Part shown: piece after piece, positions 39,329 to 46,175 of the stretch | How the letters are laid out: each line of letters begins with the position of its first letter | Position numbering within the stretch: position 1 is the stretch's first letter | Source: a virus | Virus record (IMG/VR): IMGVR_UViG_3300035704_000011 | Location: 1 to 55,941 of that record | Strand: one strand, 5' to 3' | Length of the DNA stretch: 55,941 nt | The notes under the pieces: model-generated | Told to the model about the DNA's origin: nothing | Database searches by the model: none | What the model saw: the letters and a program-made list of their open reading frames with translations, nothing else | Position numbers and translations under genes: made by a program

Positions 39329-39595
39329 ATGGCGATCGATAATCGCTTCCCCAGTGAGGCGCACTACGCCGAACTGAAGGCCAAGGGCTACACCGGCAGG
39401 ATCCATGACGAGGACCTCTGGGCGTGGCACGCCTACGACTACGGCTGGCGCCGCATCATGCTGCAGACCCGCGAAGACCATTCGCCGATCGATTCTGATC
39501 GGGCGTGGTACGACGCCAAGTTCGCGGCAGAAGCCGAGATTTTCTACGCTCGGAAGTTCAATCGCCAGGCGCCGGCGATTGGCACGGCAGCATGA
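39329..39595 (+). CDS. Hypothetical protein
   Basis: An 88-residue protein from ATG 39329. It is aromatic and charged (AHYAELKAKGYTGRIHDEDL, AWHAYDYGWRRIM, ARKFNRQAP). The next gene overlaps its stop by ATGA. Family unknown. Confidence 0.6.
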   Translation: MAIDNRFPSEAHYAELKAKGYTGRIHDEDLWAWHAYDYGWRRIMLQTREDHSPIDSDRAWYDAKFAAEAEIFYARKFNRQAPAIGTAA

Positions 39596-39789
39596 ACGCA
39601 CAACCGACCAAAGAGCAGATCCTCTCCGTCGCCTGCCCGCAGTGCTCGGCGCGATCGGGGGACGCGTGCAAGGTGCGCAATGAGGAGGTGGGCGCATTCC
39701 ACGCCGCCCGCATCGGGACGGCACGCCGGTCGGTCGCCGAGCGCCGCGAGACCCAGATCCGGGTCGCGGCTCAGCTGTTGCGACCGTGA
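39592..39789 (+). CDS. Zinc-finger-like small protein
   Basis: A 65-residue protein overlapping the previous stop. CPQCSARSGDACKVRNEEV followed by HAARI gives Cys-x2-Cys, Cys and His ligands of a small zinc finger known in many phage proteins (C-x2-C-x7-C-x9-H spacing). It may bind nucleic acid. It closes the replication operon before a structured gap. Confidence 0.65.
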   Translation: MNAQPTKEQILSVACPQCSARSGDACKVRNEEVGAFHAARIGTARRSVAERRETQIRVAAQLLRP

Positions 39790-40120
39790 CGCCGGCGAGC
39801 CGCAGCTGTGACGCTGAATGATTTTCTACAACGATAACGATCGCTATGTGGCGCAATGGCTGGGTATATTGCTCGCGCGTGTGAACGCGAGTCGGGCGGT
39901 CTCTTCGCCTGCCTCCGGCTGGTGGTTGGCTACACTTCCACCAGCCCCGATAAACCGCCCCGTTGCGAGATCTGACCCTCGCGCGGGGCGTTAGGCTTTC
40001 GGGTCGATGCTGTGGCGCTGAATGACCACCCGCGTGCCTATGCCAGCATGGCCGATCGGCGCATCCGCGATGACAGCCCGGCTCTTTTCACAGATAGCTG
40101 CCGAATGAGGAGTTTCAGCG
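39790..40120. other. Gene-free region with several strong hairpins
   Basis: No convincing gene is seen. Hairpins: CTCGCG/CGCGAG (39871-39890); an outer helix GGGCGGT/ACCGCCC (39893-39899 with 39954-39960) enclosing GGCTGGTGG/CCACCAGCC (39917-39946); and CGCCCCG/CGGGGCG (39956-39990) with an inner GCGAG/CTCGC. The last overlaps the outer helix, so the two are mutually exclusive. Near-repeats GCTGTGACGCTGAATGA (about 39805) and GCTGTGGCGCTGAATGA (about 40009) flank it. It could be a non-coding RNA, an attenuator or an origin. Confidence 0.55.
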
Positions 40121-40294
40121 ATGCGAGACGCGATCGACGCGATTGTGCGGCAGACCGGATTTACCGCCGAGGAGGCGGGCGAGATCCTGATTGCGTTGGC
40201 CGATCTTCGCGACGGGTCGGAGGCGCGGCTGGTGGCACTGATCAACGTCTTGTTGCTGCGCTACGATCATCAGCCGGCGCCGGTGGAGTGCTGA
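40121..40294 (+). CDS. Small helical protein
   Basis: A 57-residue protein with AGGAG 8 bases before ATG 40121. Two helices: AIDAIVRQTGFTAEEAGEIL and SEARLVALINVLLLRYDHQP. It overlaps the end of the convergent HTH gene by 53 bases. Family unknown. Confidence 0.5.
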   Translation: MRDAIDAIVRQTGFTAEEAGEILIALADLRDGSEARLVALINVLLLRYDHQPAPVEC

Positions 40295-40550
40295 AGACGG
40301 CGATATCGAACGTCGCCAGCAGCCGTCTTGCAGCGTGACTCTCGAGCTCGGTGACCATCGAGAAGTAGTTGACACGCTCGCCATAGATGCGCCGCGTCGC
40401 GGTGCGGGCGGCGAGCTGGGCAATGGCAATCGTGTAACGGCGCGAAACAGGGATTCGCCCACTGGCCCACCCATATACCCGCTGCCTCCGGACGCCGATG
40501 GCAAGCGAGAGGGGCGTTTTCCAATGGCTGCCGAAGATGTACGCGCCCAT
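40242..40550 (-). CDS. HTH-like protein on the minus strand
   Basis: A 102-residue protein read from ATG 40550; a TTG-started frame extends to 40622 but crosses the promoter region of the next gene. SHWKTPLSLAIGVRRQRVYG followed by WASGRIPVSRR fits a Cro-type helix-turn-helix of the kind that recognises a non-self promoter. It is divergent from the BTAD activator at 40675 and may regulate it through the inverted repeat at 40620-40639. Confidence 0.6.
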   Translation of the reverse strand: MGAYIFGSHWKTPLSLAIGVRRQRVYGWASGRIPVSRRYTIAIAQLAARTATRRIYGERVNYFSMVTELESHAARRLLATFDIAVFSTPPAPADDRSAATRR

Positions 40551-40619
40551 CCTTGCGAGGTCCCCCTTGGTGAGCTGGCTAATGGCGGTGGGCTTCAAAA
40601 ACGCGGCATTTACGTACCC

Positions 40620-40639
40620 CAAACTACGGGTTTAGTTTG
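40620..40639. promoter_or_regulatory. Inverted repeat (candidate operator) upstream of the activator gene
   Basis: Perfect arms CAAACTA and TAGTTTG separated by 6 bases, lying 35 bases before the BTAD activator start and between two divergent regulatory genes. It differs from the TTGCA operators, so a different protein should bind it. Confidence 0.5.
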
Positions 40640-40674
40640 CCATTAACCAAGCAGAATGCGAAAGGGGGAACGGG

Positions 40675-41640
40675 ATGTGTAGTACTTTTAGGGGCGGGGC
40701 TGAGATGACGTTGTCGGTTCGCCTGCTCGGCTCTTTGGTGATTGAAACGGGGGATCGCGGGCTCGGGAAAATCCCGAAGAAAGCTCGCGCCCTGCTCGCC
40801 TTTCTTGCCGCTCAACACGGCCAGCCCGTCGCTCGCTCACGAGTGGCGGACATGCTCTGGCCGTACCAGGGACATGAGCAATCCCTCCACAGCCTACGTA
40901 ATTGCCTAATGGAGCTGCGCAAGGCTTTGGGGCGGGGTACAGACACTCACTTAGCCGCCGACTATGTGCGCTGCCGGATCCAGGACGCCGCCGTTGACCT
41001 TGTACAATTTGAGCAGCTATCGCGTTCCCAGCGGTTTTGTGACCTGCAGGCGGCAGCCGATTTGTACCGCGGCGAGCTCCTGGACGATGTCGAGATAGAT
41101 TCCGAGCCGTTTCAGGAATGGCTGACGGCGGAGCGTCGCCGGACACTCGCTGTGGCGTGCGATATCTTGCAACGATTGATGACGATGCACGATGCTGCCG
41201 GCGACCACGACGCGGCGATTCAGTGCGGCCGACGGCTAGTTTTTCTCGACCCGTTCGCGGAATCAGGACAGCGCGCCTTGATGCGCGCATATGCCGGTGC
41301 GGGGCGTCGTAGTGAAGCGCTCCTCCAATATAGGAGCTGCGCCGAGACACTGAAGCGCGAACTGGGCGTCGCGCCTGACACCGAGACGCAGTCGTTGGCG
41401 ATAGAGATTGGGGGTTCGAAGATGGCTATAATCGAGCGATCTATACCTCCAGCGAGACGGATCAGCTGTCCGGCCGCTGATGCGCTAATCCCGCTCGGCA
41501 TTGAATTGGGTAATGCGATCGACGGTGGTGCGAAATTGCGGCGCGGGATGGCTGTCGAGATCGTCAGCCACATAAAATCGCTCGGGGATTTTTTTGCATC
41601 AGCAGCGTCGCGCTCCTCCTGCTCAGAATCCTCATATTGA
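40675..41640 (+). CDS. SARP/AfsR-type activator with BTAD domain
   Basis: A 321-residue regulator with a strong ribosome site (AAAGGGGGAACGGG). Residues 11-110 form an OmpR-like winged helix (LSVRLLGSLVIETGDRGLGK, RSRVADMLWPYQGHEQSLHS, LRNCLMELRKALG). Residues 115-250 are a bacterial transcriptional activation domain with tetratricopeptide-type helices (LYRGELLDDV, AERRRTLAVACDILQRLMTM, PFAESGQRALMRAYAGAGRR, ALLQYRSCAETLKRELGVAP). SARP proteins activate secondary-metabolite and other operons; finding one in a phage is unusual. In place it corresponds to a late-gene activator. The C-terminal 70 residues are unique. Confidence 0.82.
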   Translation: MCSTFRGGAEMTLSVRLLGSLVIETGDRGLGKIPKKARALLAFLAAQHGQPVARSRVADMLWPYQGHEQSLHSLRNCLMELRKALGRGTDTHLAADYVRCRIQDAAVDLVQFEQLSRSQRFCDLQAAADLYRGELLDDVEIDSEPFQEWLTAERRRTLAVACDILQRLMTMHDAAGDHDAAIQCGRRLVFLDPFAESGQRALMRAYAGAGRRSEALLQYRSCAETLKRELGVAPDTETQSLAIEIGGSKMAIIERSIPPARRISCPAADALIPLGIELGNAIDGGAKLRRGMAVEIVSHIKSLGDFFASAASRSSCSESSY

Positions 41641-41673
41641 TTTCTGTCGGATTTTCAGGTATGCTCTAGGCCG

Positions 41674-41686
41674 AAATACGGTATTT
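41674..41686. promoter_or_regulatory. Short palindrome upstream of DUF6456-like gene
   Basis: AAATAC-G-GTATTT, in an A/T-richer 157-bp gap between two regulatory genes. A possible operator; support is symmetry and position only. Confidence 0.35.
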
Positions 41687-41797
41687 GCGCCCAGCTCGTT
41701 AGCCGACGGCGCGTTGACGCCAGGAAAGCTAAAGTTCAGATCTGCCCCGGTTCATAAAACTGCGGGCGGATTTTTGTTAGATATTTTAAGAGATTTG

Positions 41798-42337
41798 ATG
41801 AAAGCGCGCAGGCGGTCAGCTCAGCTGACTGATATTCTGGCGCCGACCATTGAGCGATCAACGCACGATGTCGTCGAACGTCTGGAAAAACCGATCGCCG
41901 ATACCGCCGGCTGCGTGGCGAGGCCGTATCGTGCGATCGACATCCTGGCCGCGATGGAGCGGCGCGGCGCGATAACCGTTGGGATGCGGATGGCTGGCGA
42001 GACCTTCCGAATGAAATTCAACCGTGCCCACTTAGAGCAGTTGCGTGCGGCCGATATGTCGCGCTCGCCCGGAGGAGGCAAAGGTCCCAACGATCTCCCA
42101 TCGGCAACCTATGCAGCACGCGAGCACGTCTGGCGCGCAATCTGCGCCGTCGGCGGCCTCGCCTCGGCGGGCGGCGCATGCTTGTGGCATGTCGTCGGGC
42201 TCGAGGTCAGCCTAAAACGGTGGGCCCAAGAGCAAGGCTGGAACGGTCGTATGGTCAGCCAGGAAGCTGCCACCGGTATATTGATCTGCGCGCTCGGCGC
42301 GCTCGAGGCGCACTATGACGATGGCAGGCGCGCATAA
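41798..42337 (+). CDS. DUF6456-like protein
   Basis: A 179-residue protein from ATG 41798; the open frame continues upstream to 41594 but that part overlaps the activator end. The segment AIDILAAMERRGAITVGMRM is a small winged-helix-like stretch, and the C-terminal domain (REHVWRAICAVGGLASAGGA ... GLEVSLKRWAQEQGWNGRMV ... ALGALEAHY) follows the DUF6456 pattern found widely in Alphaproteobacteria. The function of that family is unknown, but it accompanies regulators. An XRE gene overlaps its end. Confidence 0.6.
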   Translation: MKARRRSAQLTDILAPTIERSTHDVVERLEKPIADTAGCVARPYRAIDILAAMERRGAITVGMRMAGETFRMKFNRAHLEQLRAADMSRSPGGGKGPNDLPSATYAAREHVWRAICAVGGLASAGGACLWHVVGLEVSLKRWAQEQGWNGRMVSQEAATGILICALGALEAHYDDGRRA

Positions 42338-42608
42338 CCTTCAGCCATTCAGGTCGCCATCGCTGGCTGAAGTCACGACGAATCTAAAAGAATGGCGTCG
42401 CCAGTTTGATCTCGAAATGTGTGCAAACCTGTTGCGCGCACGCAAAGAGGCCGGATTGACCCAAGCAGAACTTGGCTACCGATGCGGCATTGATGCCGCG
42501 AAGGTGTGCCGCTGGGAAAGTGGCGCCCTGGTGATTGCCGCGTCATATCTGGCACTGGTCGCGTCTGCGCTCGGCGTGCCGCCGATGTCGCTGTGGCCGA
42601 AATACTGA
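42315..42608 (+). CDS. XRE-family DNA-binding protein
   Basis: A 97-residue protein overlapping the previous gene by 23 bases. Residues 38-92 form a classical XRE helix-turn-helix: LLRARKEAGLTQAELGYRCG, DAAKVCRWESGALVIAASYL, ALGVPPMSLWP. The N-terminal 35 residues are a short extension. It is one of two XRE proteins in this regulatory block. Confidence 0.8.
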   Translation: MTMAGAHNLQPFRSPSLAEVTTNLKEWRRQFDLEMCANLLRARKEAGLTQAELGYRCGIDAAKVCRWESGALVIAASYLALVASALGVPPMSLWPKY

Positions 42609-42624
42609 TAACCGTTGCAGTTGA

Positions 42625-43002
42625 ATGTTGTGCCCTCACTGTTTTGGAAGGCTCGACGGGCAACCATCGGTGATCCTGTCGCCGCCTTGGTTTGATCATC
42701 AGCGACGCGAGATCATCGTTGATGGTGAGCGGCGGCATCTCCGAAGTGGTTTGTGGAGGCTGCTCCTCATCTTTTGGGATCGCCAGGATCAGTTCTTGCC
42801 CGTGGGCCGTCTTATAGACCTCCTATATGCTGGAAATCTCCAGAGTAGCCAAACAGATACCTTTAGGGTCCAGATTAGTCGTCTGCGCAAAGCCCTCGAT
42901 GGCACGCCATTCGCGATTCTTAATCAGTACGACTGCGGTTATATGCTTACATCCGGGCGGGCTGATGAGAGGGAAATCGCCCGAAGGCGCCGGAACTTAT
43001 AG
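42625..43002 (+). CDS. Winged-helix regulator with N-terminal zinc knuckle (I)
   Basis: A 125-residue protein. It starts CPHC (Cys 3 and 6), then from residue 20 carries an OmpR/PhoB C-terminal winged helix (trans_reg_C): FDHQRREIIVDGERRHLRSG, LLLIFWDRQDQFLPVGRLID, VQISRLRKALDG, YDCGYML. No receiver domain is present. It is the same design as the protein at 43387, and shares the winged-helix class with the BTAD activator at 40675. All three lie in the block upstream of the late operon. No clear ribosome site is seen before ATG 42625. Confidence 0.7.
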   Translation: MLCPHCFGRLDGQPSVILSPPWFDHQRREIIVDGERRHLRSGLWRLLLIFWDRQDQFLPVGRLIDLLYAGNLQSSQTDTFRVQISRLRKALDGTPFAILNQYDCGYMLTSGRADEREIARRRRNL

Positions 43003-43050
43003 CCATTGTTGCTGCGCTGCTCTGTTCCTCGTGTTGAGGTAGCCATCGGG

Positions 43051-43206
43051 ATGGAGCCGCTGACCGCGCCCTGCCCAGGCTGCGGCACTGCTGTATTTTA
43101 TTCGGGCTATTGGTGCGACGATTGCGGCATATCCGCGATTGAGGGCGCGGCGCTGGACGCCGACTTCGAGCCCGACGCCGATTTCGAGGCCGATAATCAT
43201 GATTGA
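43051..43206 (+). CDS. Zinc-ribbon micro-protein
   Basis: A 51-residue protein with CPGCG and CDDCG pairs (ALTAPCPGCGTAVF is not complete here: the pairs are about 16 residues apart), as in a zinc ribbon. The C-terminus is a run of Asp/Glu/Phe (DADFEPDADFEADNHD), strongly acidic. Such acidic zinc ribbons may contact RNA polymerase or nucleic acid mimics. No family is named. Confidence 0.55.
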   Translation: MEPLTAPCPGCGTAVFYSGYWCDDCGISAIEGAALDADFEPDADFEADNHD

Positions 43207-43390
43207 TTATGTTTTTCGCGGCCCTCGCGATGGCAAAATGCGTGACCGGATTAGAAAGAGCGACGGACCTTGCAATAAATCGGACAATTTTTCCGTTGAA
43301 AACGCAACCGAGATTTGCCTCAGGTTTGAAATTTCGGGCGTAGGCCTCCTGCGGTCCATAGTATCACGAGCGATACTAGGACGACCATGA
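43199..43390 (+). CDS. Small hypothetical protein
   Basis: A 63-residue protein whose ATG overlaps the zinc-ribbon end and whose TGA overlaps the next ATG. It is basic at first (GPRDGKMRDRIRKSDG) and beta-rich later (ATEICLRFEISGVGLLRSIV). Its codons are less GC-rich than those of neighbours. Function unknown. Confidence 0.5.
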   Translation: MIDYVFRGPRDGKMRDRIRKSDGPCNKSDNFSVENATEICLRFEISGVGLLRSIVSRAILGRP

Positions 43391-43800
43391 TTTGCGAGCG
43401 CTGCGCCGACGAAATCGAAAACGCGGCAGCGCGCCCGCCTCCAGAAATGCGTGGGCCGATCTGGGTCATCGCCGGAGAAAAGCGCAGCGTGCGGCCTATC
43501 GTACGCCGCATTTTCAAGATCCTATGGTCGCGCCGTGACGTGCTGGTCCGCCGCGAGGCGTTCATGACGCAGCTTTATGGCCACCGTGCCGACCCGCCAT
43601 TCGACGGCACCTTAGATACGCATCTCTGCTATTTGCGCCAGGCGCTGGAGGGGAGCGGCTTCGGGATCCACACTTACCGCGGCGAGGGATGGCAACTCGT
43701 CCAACTCTCGCCTGGAACACAGGCCAGCGAAGCGCGGCGCTCTGCTGCGGCCAGCAGTAGGCAGATCGCGCGGCGCCTGCGCGAGGCTATGAGCCGTTGA
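43387..43800 (+). CDS. Winged-helix regulator with N-terminal zinc knuckle (II)
   Basis: A 137-residue protein. CERC at residues 3-6 parallels the CPHC start of the protein at 42625. The winged helix follows: RPIVRRIFKILWSRRDVLVR, REAFMTQLYGHRADPPFDGT, LDTHLCYLRQALEG, GFGIHTYRGEGWQL. The C-terminal tail is basic and helical. The two proteins seem to be diverged paralogues. Without a receiver domain their control must come from expression level or a partner, possibly the BTAD activator. Confidence 0.72.
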   Translation: MICERCADEIENAAARPPPEMRGPIWVIAGEKRSVRPIVRRIFKILWSRRDVLVRREAFMTQLYGHRADPPFDGTLDTHLCYLRQALEGSGFGIHTYRGEGWQLVQLSPGTQASEARRSAAASSRQIARRLREAMSR

Positions 43801-43906
43801 ACCTCTGGGAGATTTTGTTTCCCTGTTAGATAATTAGCCGAGCGAGGCGCTGCCCCGGTTCGCAGCCGGAGCAGCACCTCTGACCACAGCGAGATGAGGC
43901 TCGCAG

Positions 43907-44773
43907 ATGGCTTCTCGGAATAAAGATAACTCCCCGATTTTTACGCAAGTGTTGAGGCGCGTCGAGCTCCCTCGCCTCGTCAAACGGGCGTCTGGTGACG
44001 TAAAAAATGGCTCGCACGAACAAATAGATAATAGGATCCGTGAAATGGCCCGCAAGATCAGTGGGTTAGAGTATGCGGACCGCAGATATATCGCCTACTA
44101 CCGCGTTTCAACGCTTCAACAAGGGGCTTCTGGACTTGGTTTAGAGGCCCAGCGCGAAGCGGTAGGTCGATATGTTTTTAGCGTGGCTGGCGAGATCATT
44201 GCTGAGTTCGAGGAGATCGAAAGCGGCAAGCGATCAGAGAATCGACCCAAGCTGATCGAAGCTCTAGCCCACGCGAGGGCGACCCGCGCGACGCTCGTGA
44301 TTGCGAAGCTTGATCGCCTGGCCAGGAACGTGGCTTTCATCAGTTCGCTGATGGACGCCGGCGTCGACTTCATCGCGGCCGATATGCCGATGGCCAACAG
44401 ATTAACAGTCCACGTTCTGGCCGCGGTAGCCGAGCACGAACGTGAGATGATCAGCGTCCGAACGAAGGCAGCGCTTGCTGCGGCAAAAGCCAGGGGCGTG
44501 AAGCTTGGCAATCCTAAGCTTCGCGCCGGCGATCGCGAAAGCGCGCGCGCGGCCTGCCGTGTTCGGGTGGCAAAGGCGAACAAGATCGCAAGCTCGATCA
44601 TGCCATACATCGAGGCTGCGCGAAGTGCTGGATGCAGGACTCTCGCCGAGCTGGCCGACGCGCTGACCGCTCGCGGCATTAGAACTCCCGGAGGCAAATC
44701 TAAATGGAGCGCGGAACAGGTGCGTCGGATAACGGCGCGGCTTTCGATGAGCGCGCGTTCAATATCAAGCTAG
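43907..44773 (+). CDS. Serine recombinase (resolvase/invertase family)
   Basis: A 288-residue recombinase with a GAGG ribosome site. The catalytic domain starts near residue 60: YIAYYRVSTLQQGASGLGLE with nucleophile S68, then EIESGKRSENRPKLIEAL, LVIAKLDRLARNVAF and EREMISVRTKAALAAAKARG. A C-terminal helix-turn-helix (RTLAELADALTARGIRTPGG, WSAEQVRRI) binds DNA. The 55-residue N-terminal extension is unusual for small resolvases; a start at residue 48 is possible. The genome already has a tyrosine integrase, so inversion, dimer resolution or a regulatory role is likely here. Confidence 0.88.
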   Translation: MASRNKDNSPIFTQVLRRVELPRLVKRASGDVKNGSHEQIDNRIREMARKISGLEYADRRYIAYYRVSTLQQGASGLGLEAQREAVGRYVFSVAGEIIAEFEEIESGKRSENRPKLIEALAHARATRATLVIAKLDRLARNVAFISSLMDAGVDFIAADMPMANRLTVHVLAAVAEHEREMISVRTKAALAAAKARGVKLGNPKLRAGDRESARAACRVRVAKANKIASSIMPYIEAARSAGCRTLAELADALTARGIRTPGGKSKWSAEQVRRITARLSMSARSISS

Positions 44774-44964
44774 GAGCGGCGATCCGCGCCAGCCGCCGCG
44801 CGCAAGGCCTGGCCCAAAAAGCCCTGGCTCGCGCCTGCGTCTTGACCACGACTTCGATGTCCCGCATCGAACGCGGCAAACGAGGGCTGAGGCTGTCGCA
44901 GCTGCAGACGATCGCCGACGAGCTAGGCGTGACGTCGGTGGCTCTGTTGCGAGCCGCATGCTGA
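44704..44964 (+). CDS. XRE-family DNA-binding protein
   Basis: An 86-residue protein overlapping the recombinase end by 70 bases. Residues 22-84 are a typical XRE domain: LGAAIRASRRAQGLAQKALA, TTTSMSRIERGKRGLRLSQL, ADELGVTSVALL. Because it is coupled to the recombinase gene it may control it. Confidence 0.78.
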   Translation: MERGTGASDNGAAFDERAFNIKLGAAIRASRRAQGLAQKALARACVLTTTSMSRIERGKRGLRLSQLQTIADELGVTSVALLRAAC

Positions 44965-45083
44965 AGGGCGAGGCGCCGCGTTGCAGATTGTGCGGTCGCT
45001 ACGTCTGCCGCTGGTGCGACTATTTCGATTGCCCGCACGGGATCGCTAGGGAGTGGACGCAACGACGACATCCGTCGCGATAA
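44958..45083 (+). CDS. Cysteine-rich micro-protein
   Basis: A 41-residue protein overlapping the XRE stop. CRLCGRYVCRWCDYFDCPH holds five cysteines and a histidine within 19 residues, enough for one or two zinc sites. The C-terminus is basic. Small treble-clef-like phage proteins of this kind are unstudied. Confidence 0.5.
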   Translation: MLKGEAPRCRLCGRYVCRWCDYFDCPHGIAREWTQRRHPSR

Positions 45084-45319
45084 CGATCATTCTCCACGCA
45101 TTTATGTGGGCTGGCGGCCCGGATGTTCCCGATTCGGTTTATGCATGGCGGATCAATGACGTCGATGTTGCTGCGGGTTATGCGATCAGATTAGAAGATC
45201 CGCCTTACGTGTACCAAAGCCGCAACTCCTGCGATGCTGGCCGAGCAGCCAAGGACAAGGTCAATCCGCCGGCCCCGAACACCTATTCGGTCTGCCTGCC
45301 GATGGCTCGAGATGGATGA
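45053..45319 (+). CDS. Putative exported protein
   Basis: An 88-residue protein from GTG 45053. A hydrophobic N-terminus (VAITIILHAFMWAGGPDVPD) may be a signal peptide; the rest has three cysteines and a YAWRINDVDVAAGYAIRLED stretch. It overlaps both neighbours. Family unknown. Confidence 0.5.
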   Translation: MDATTTSVAITIILHAFMWAGGPDVPDSVYAWRINDVDVAAGYAIRLEDPPYVYQSRNSCDAGRAAKDKVNPPAPNTYSVCLPMARDG

Positions 45320-45458
45320 GTTTGGTTTTTGTCGCGTGCGTTTTTGGCGCAATCCGTTCCGTTGGATCATGCGTGATCCCCACGCGTATTGGTTCTGGTT
45401 CTGGTTAGGGGTTTACGTTGCGTCGTCGATGATCTGTATCGTGCGAATTCTGAGGTGA
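45312..45458 (+). CDS. Small membrane protein
   Basis: A 48-residue protein from ATG 45312 with a very aromatic membrane segment (AYWFWFWLGVYVASSMICIV) and a basic front (CRVRFWRNPFRWIMRD). It overlaps the previous stop. Confidence 0.5.
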   Translation: MDEFGFCRVRFWRNPFRWIMRDPHAYWFWFWLGVYVASSMICIVRILR

Positions 45459-45503
45459 ACCCTGGACAGGCTCAGCCCCCGTTCACCGCCGGACTGGCGC
45501 GTC

Positions 45504-45677
45504 ATGTCCTCGTCACATGAAAAGGCCGACGATTGCGCTGTTGTTGAGATAACGCTGGCGCCGAGCGTCTACGCTGAGTTGCTCGAGCGGCTAGACCGCT
45601 TCGTGTATCAGCGTGACACTTACGCTGACCGCAACTGGCTCAAGCGGTTCTGCGGGAGCTTACGCCGAGCCGGATAG
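45504..45677 (+). CDS. Small hypothetical protein
   Basis: A 57-residue frame with VEITLAPSVYAELLERLDRF, a strand-helix pattern like ribbon-helix-helix beginnings, and a basic C-terminus. No clear ribosome site. A DNA-binding antitoxin-like role is possible but not supported by a partner gene. Confidence 0.4.
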   Translation: MSSSHEKADDCAVVEITLAPSVYAELLERLDRFVYQRDTYADRNWLKRFCGSLRRAG

Positions 45678-45745
45678 ATAGGTTTCACCCGCCCGCGTTG
45701 GTCAGTCCGGCGAGGAAAGCCGATGCGGTGCGGTGCGCCGGGGAA

Positions 45746-45784
45746 GGACGCCTCGCCTCTACCACTCGTTTAGGCGAGGCGTCC
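45746..45784. repeat. 13-bp perfect inverted repeat
   Basis: GGACGCCTCGCCT at 45746-45758 and AGGCGAGGCGTCC at 45772-45784, with a 13-base loop. It lies 26 bases before the gene at 45810 and has no T tract. A GC-rich repeat GCGGTGCGGTGCG precedes it. It may end the regulatory transcript or be bound by a protein. Confidence 0.6.
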
Positions 45785-45809
45785 GACCGCCTCAAAGGAA
45801 TGCCGAGTA

Positions 45810-46016
45810 ATGTCGCTGAGCGTCCATGAGTTCATCAGGTGCGCGAAGGCCATCTTTGCCTTCGGTGCAGGATACAAGGCGGGTGAGCGCTATGCGCTGG
45901 GTGAAGCCGAAGCGGCGCGAGCCAAGCGCATCGATGCTGAGGCTTGGCAGCTCGGCTACGACCTGAGCAATCGCAGGTACATGGGCGCCGACAAGCAATC
46001 CTTTTCCCAGGATTAA
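45810..46016 (+). CDS. Small hypothetical protein before the terminase genes
   Basis: A 68-residue helical protein with AAAGGA upstream of ATG 45810. FAFGAGYKAGERYALGEAEA and RIDAEAWQLGYDLSNRRYMG are its main segments. No family is recognised. Confidence 0.55.
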   Translation: MSLSVHEFIRCAKAIFAFGAGYKAGERYALGEAEAARAKRIDAEAWQLGYDLSNRRYMGADKQSFSQD

Positions 46017-46175
46017 GTAATTCTTTTCAAGTAATGCTTTCTAAAACCCCGACATTCTACGACTAATCCACAAACAAGTAGGTTGTGTTGCGGGTCCTTG
46101 TACAACCAAATAGTAATACGGGAGCTTCGGAGCCCGAATCGTCTCCAGCTGTCGACTTTATTTTATCGATGAAAC
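46017..46175. other. A/T-richer gap before terminase: candidate cos and late promoter region
   Basis: This 159-bp stretch is clearly less GC-rich than its surroundings. It has an inverted repeat GGTTGT/ACAACC (46081-46107) and ends directly at the small terminase gene. In lambda-type phages cos lies just upstream of the small terminase gene, so the packaging site and a late promoter are expected here. No exact cos could be identified. Confidence 0.4.

Noticed and set aside
45504-46016. Toxin-antitoxin pair
   Set aside because: One small protein has a slight strand-helix start but no recognisable toxin partner or operon overlap is present.
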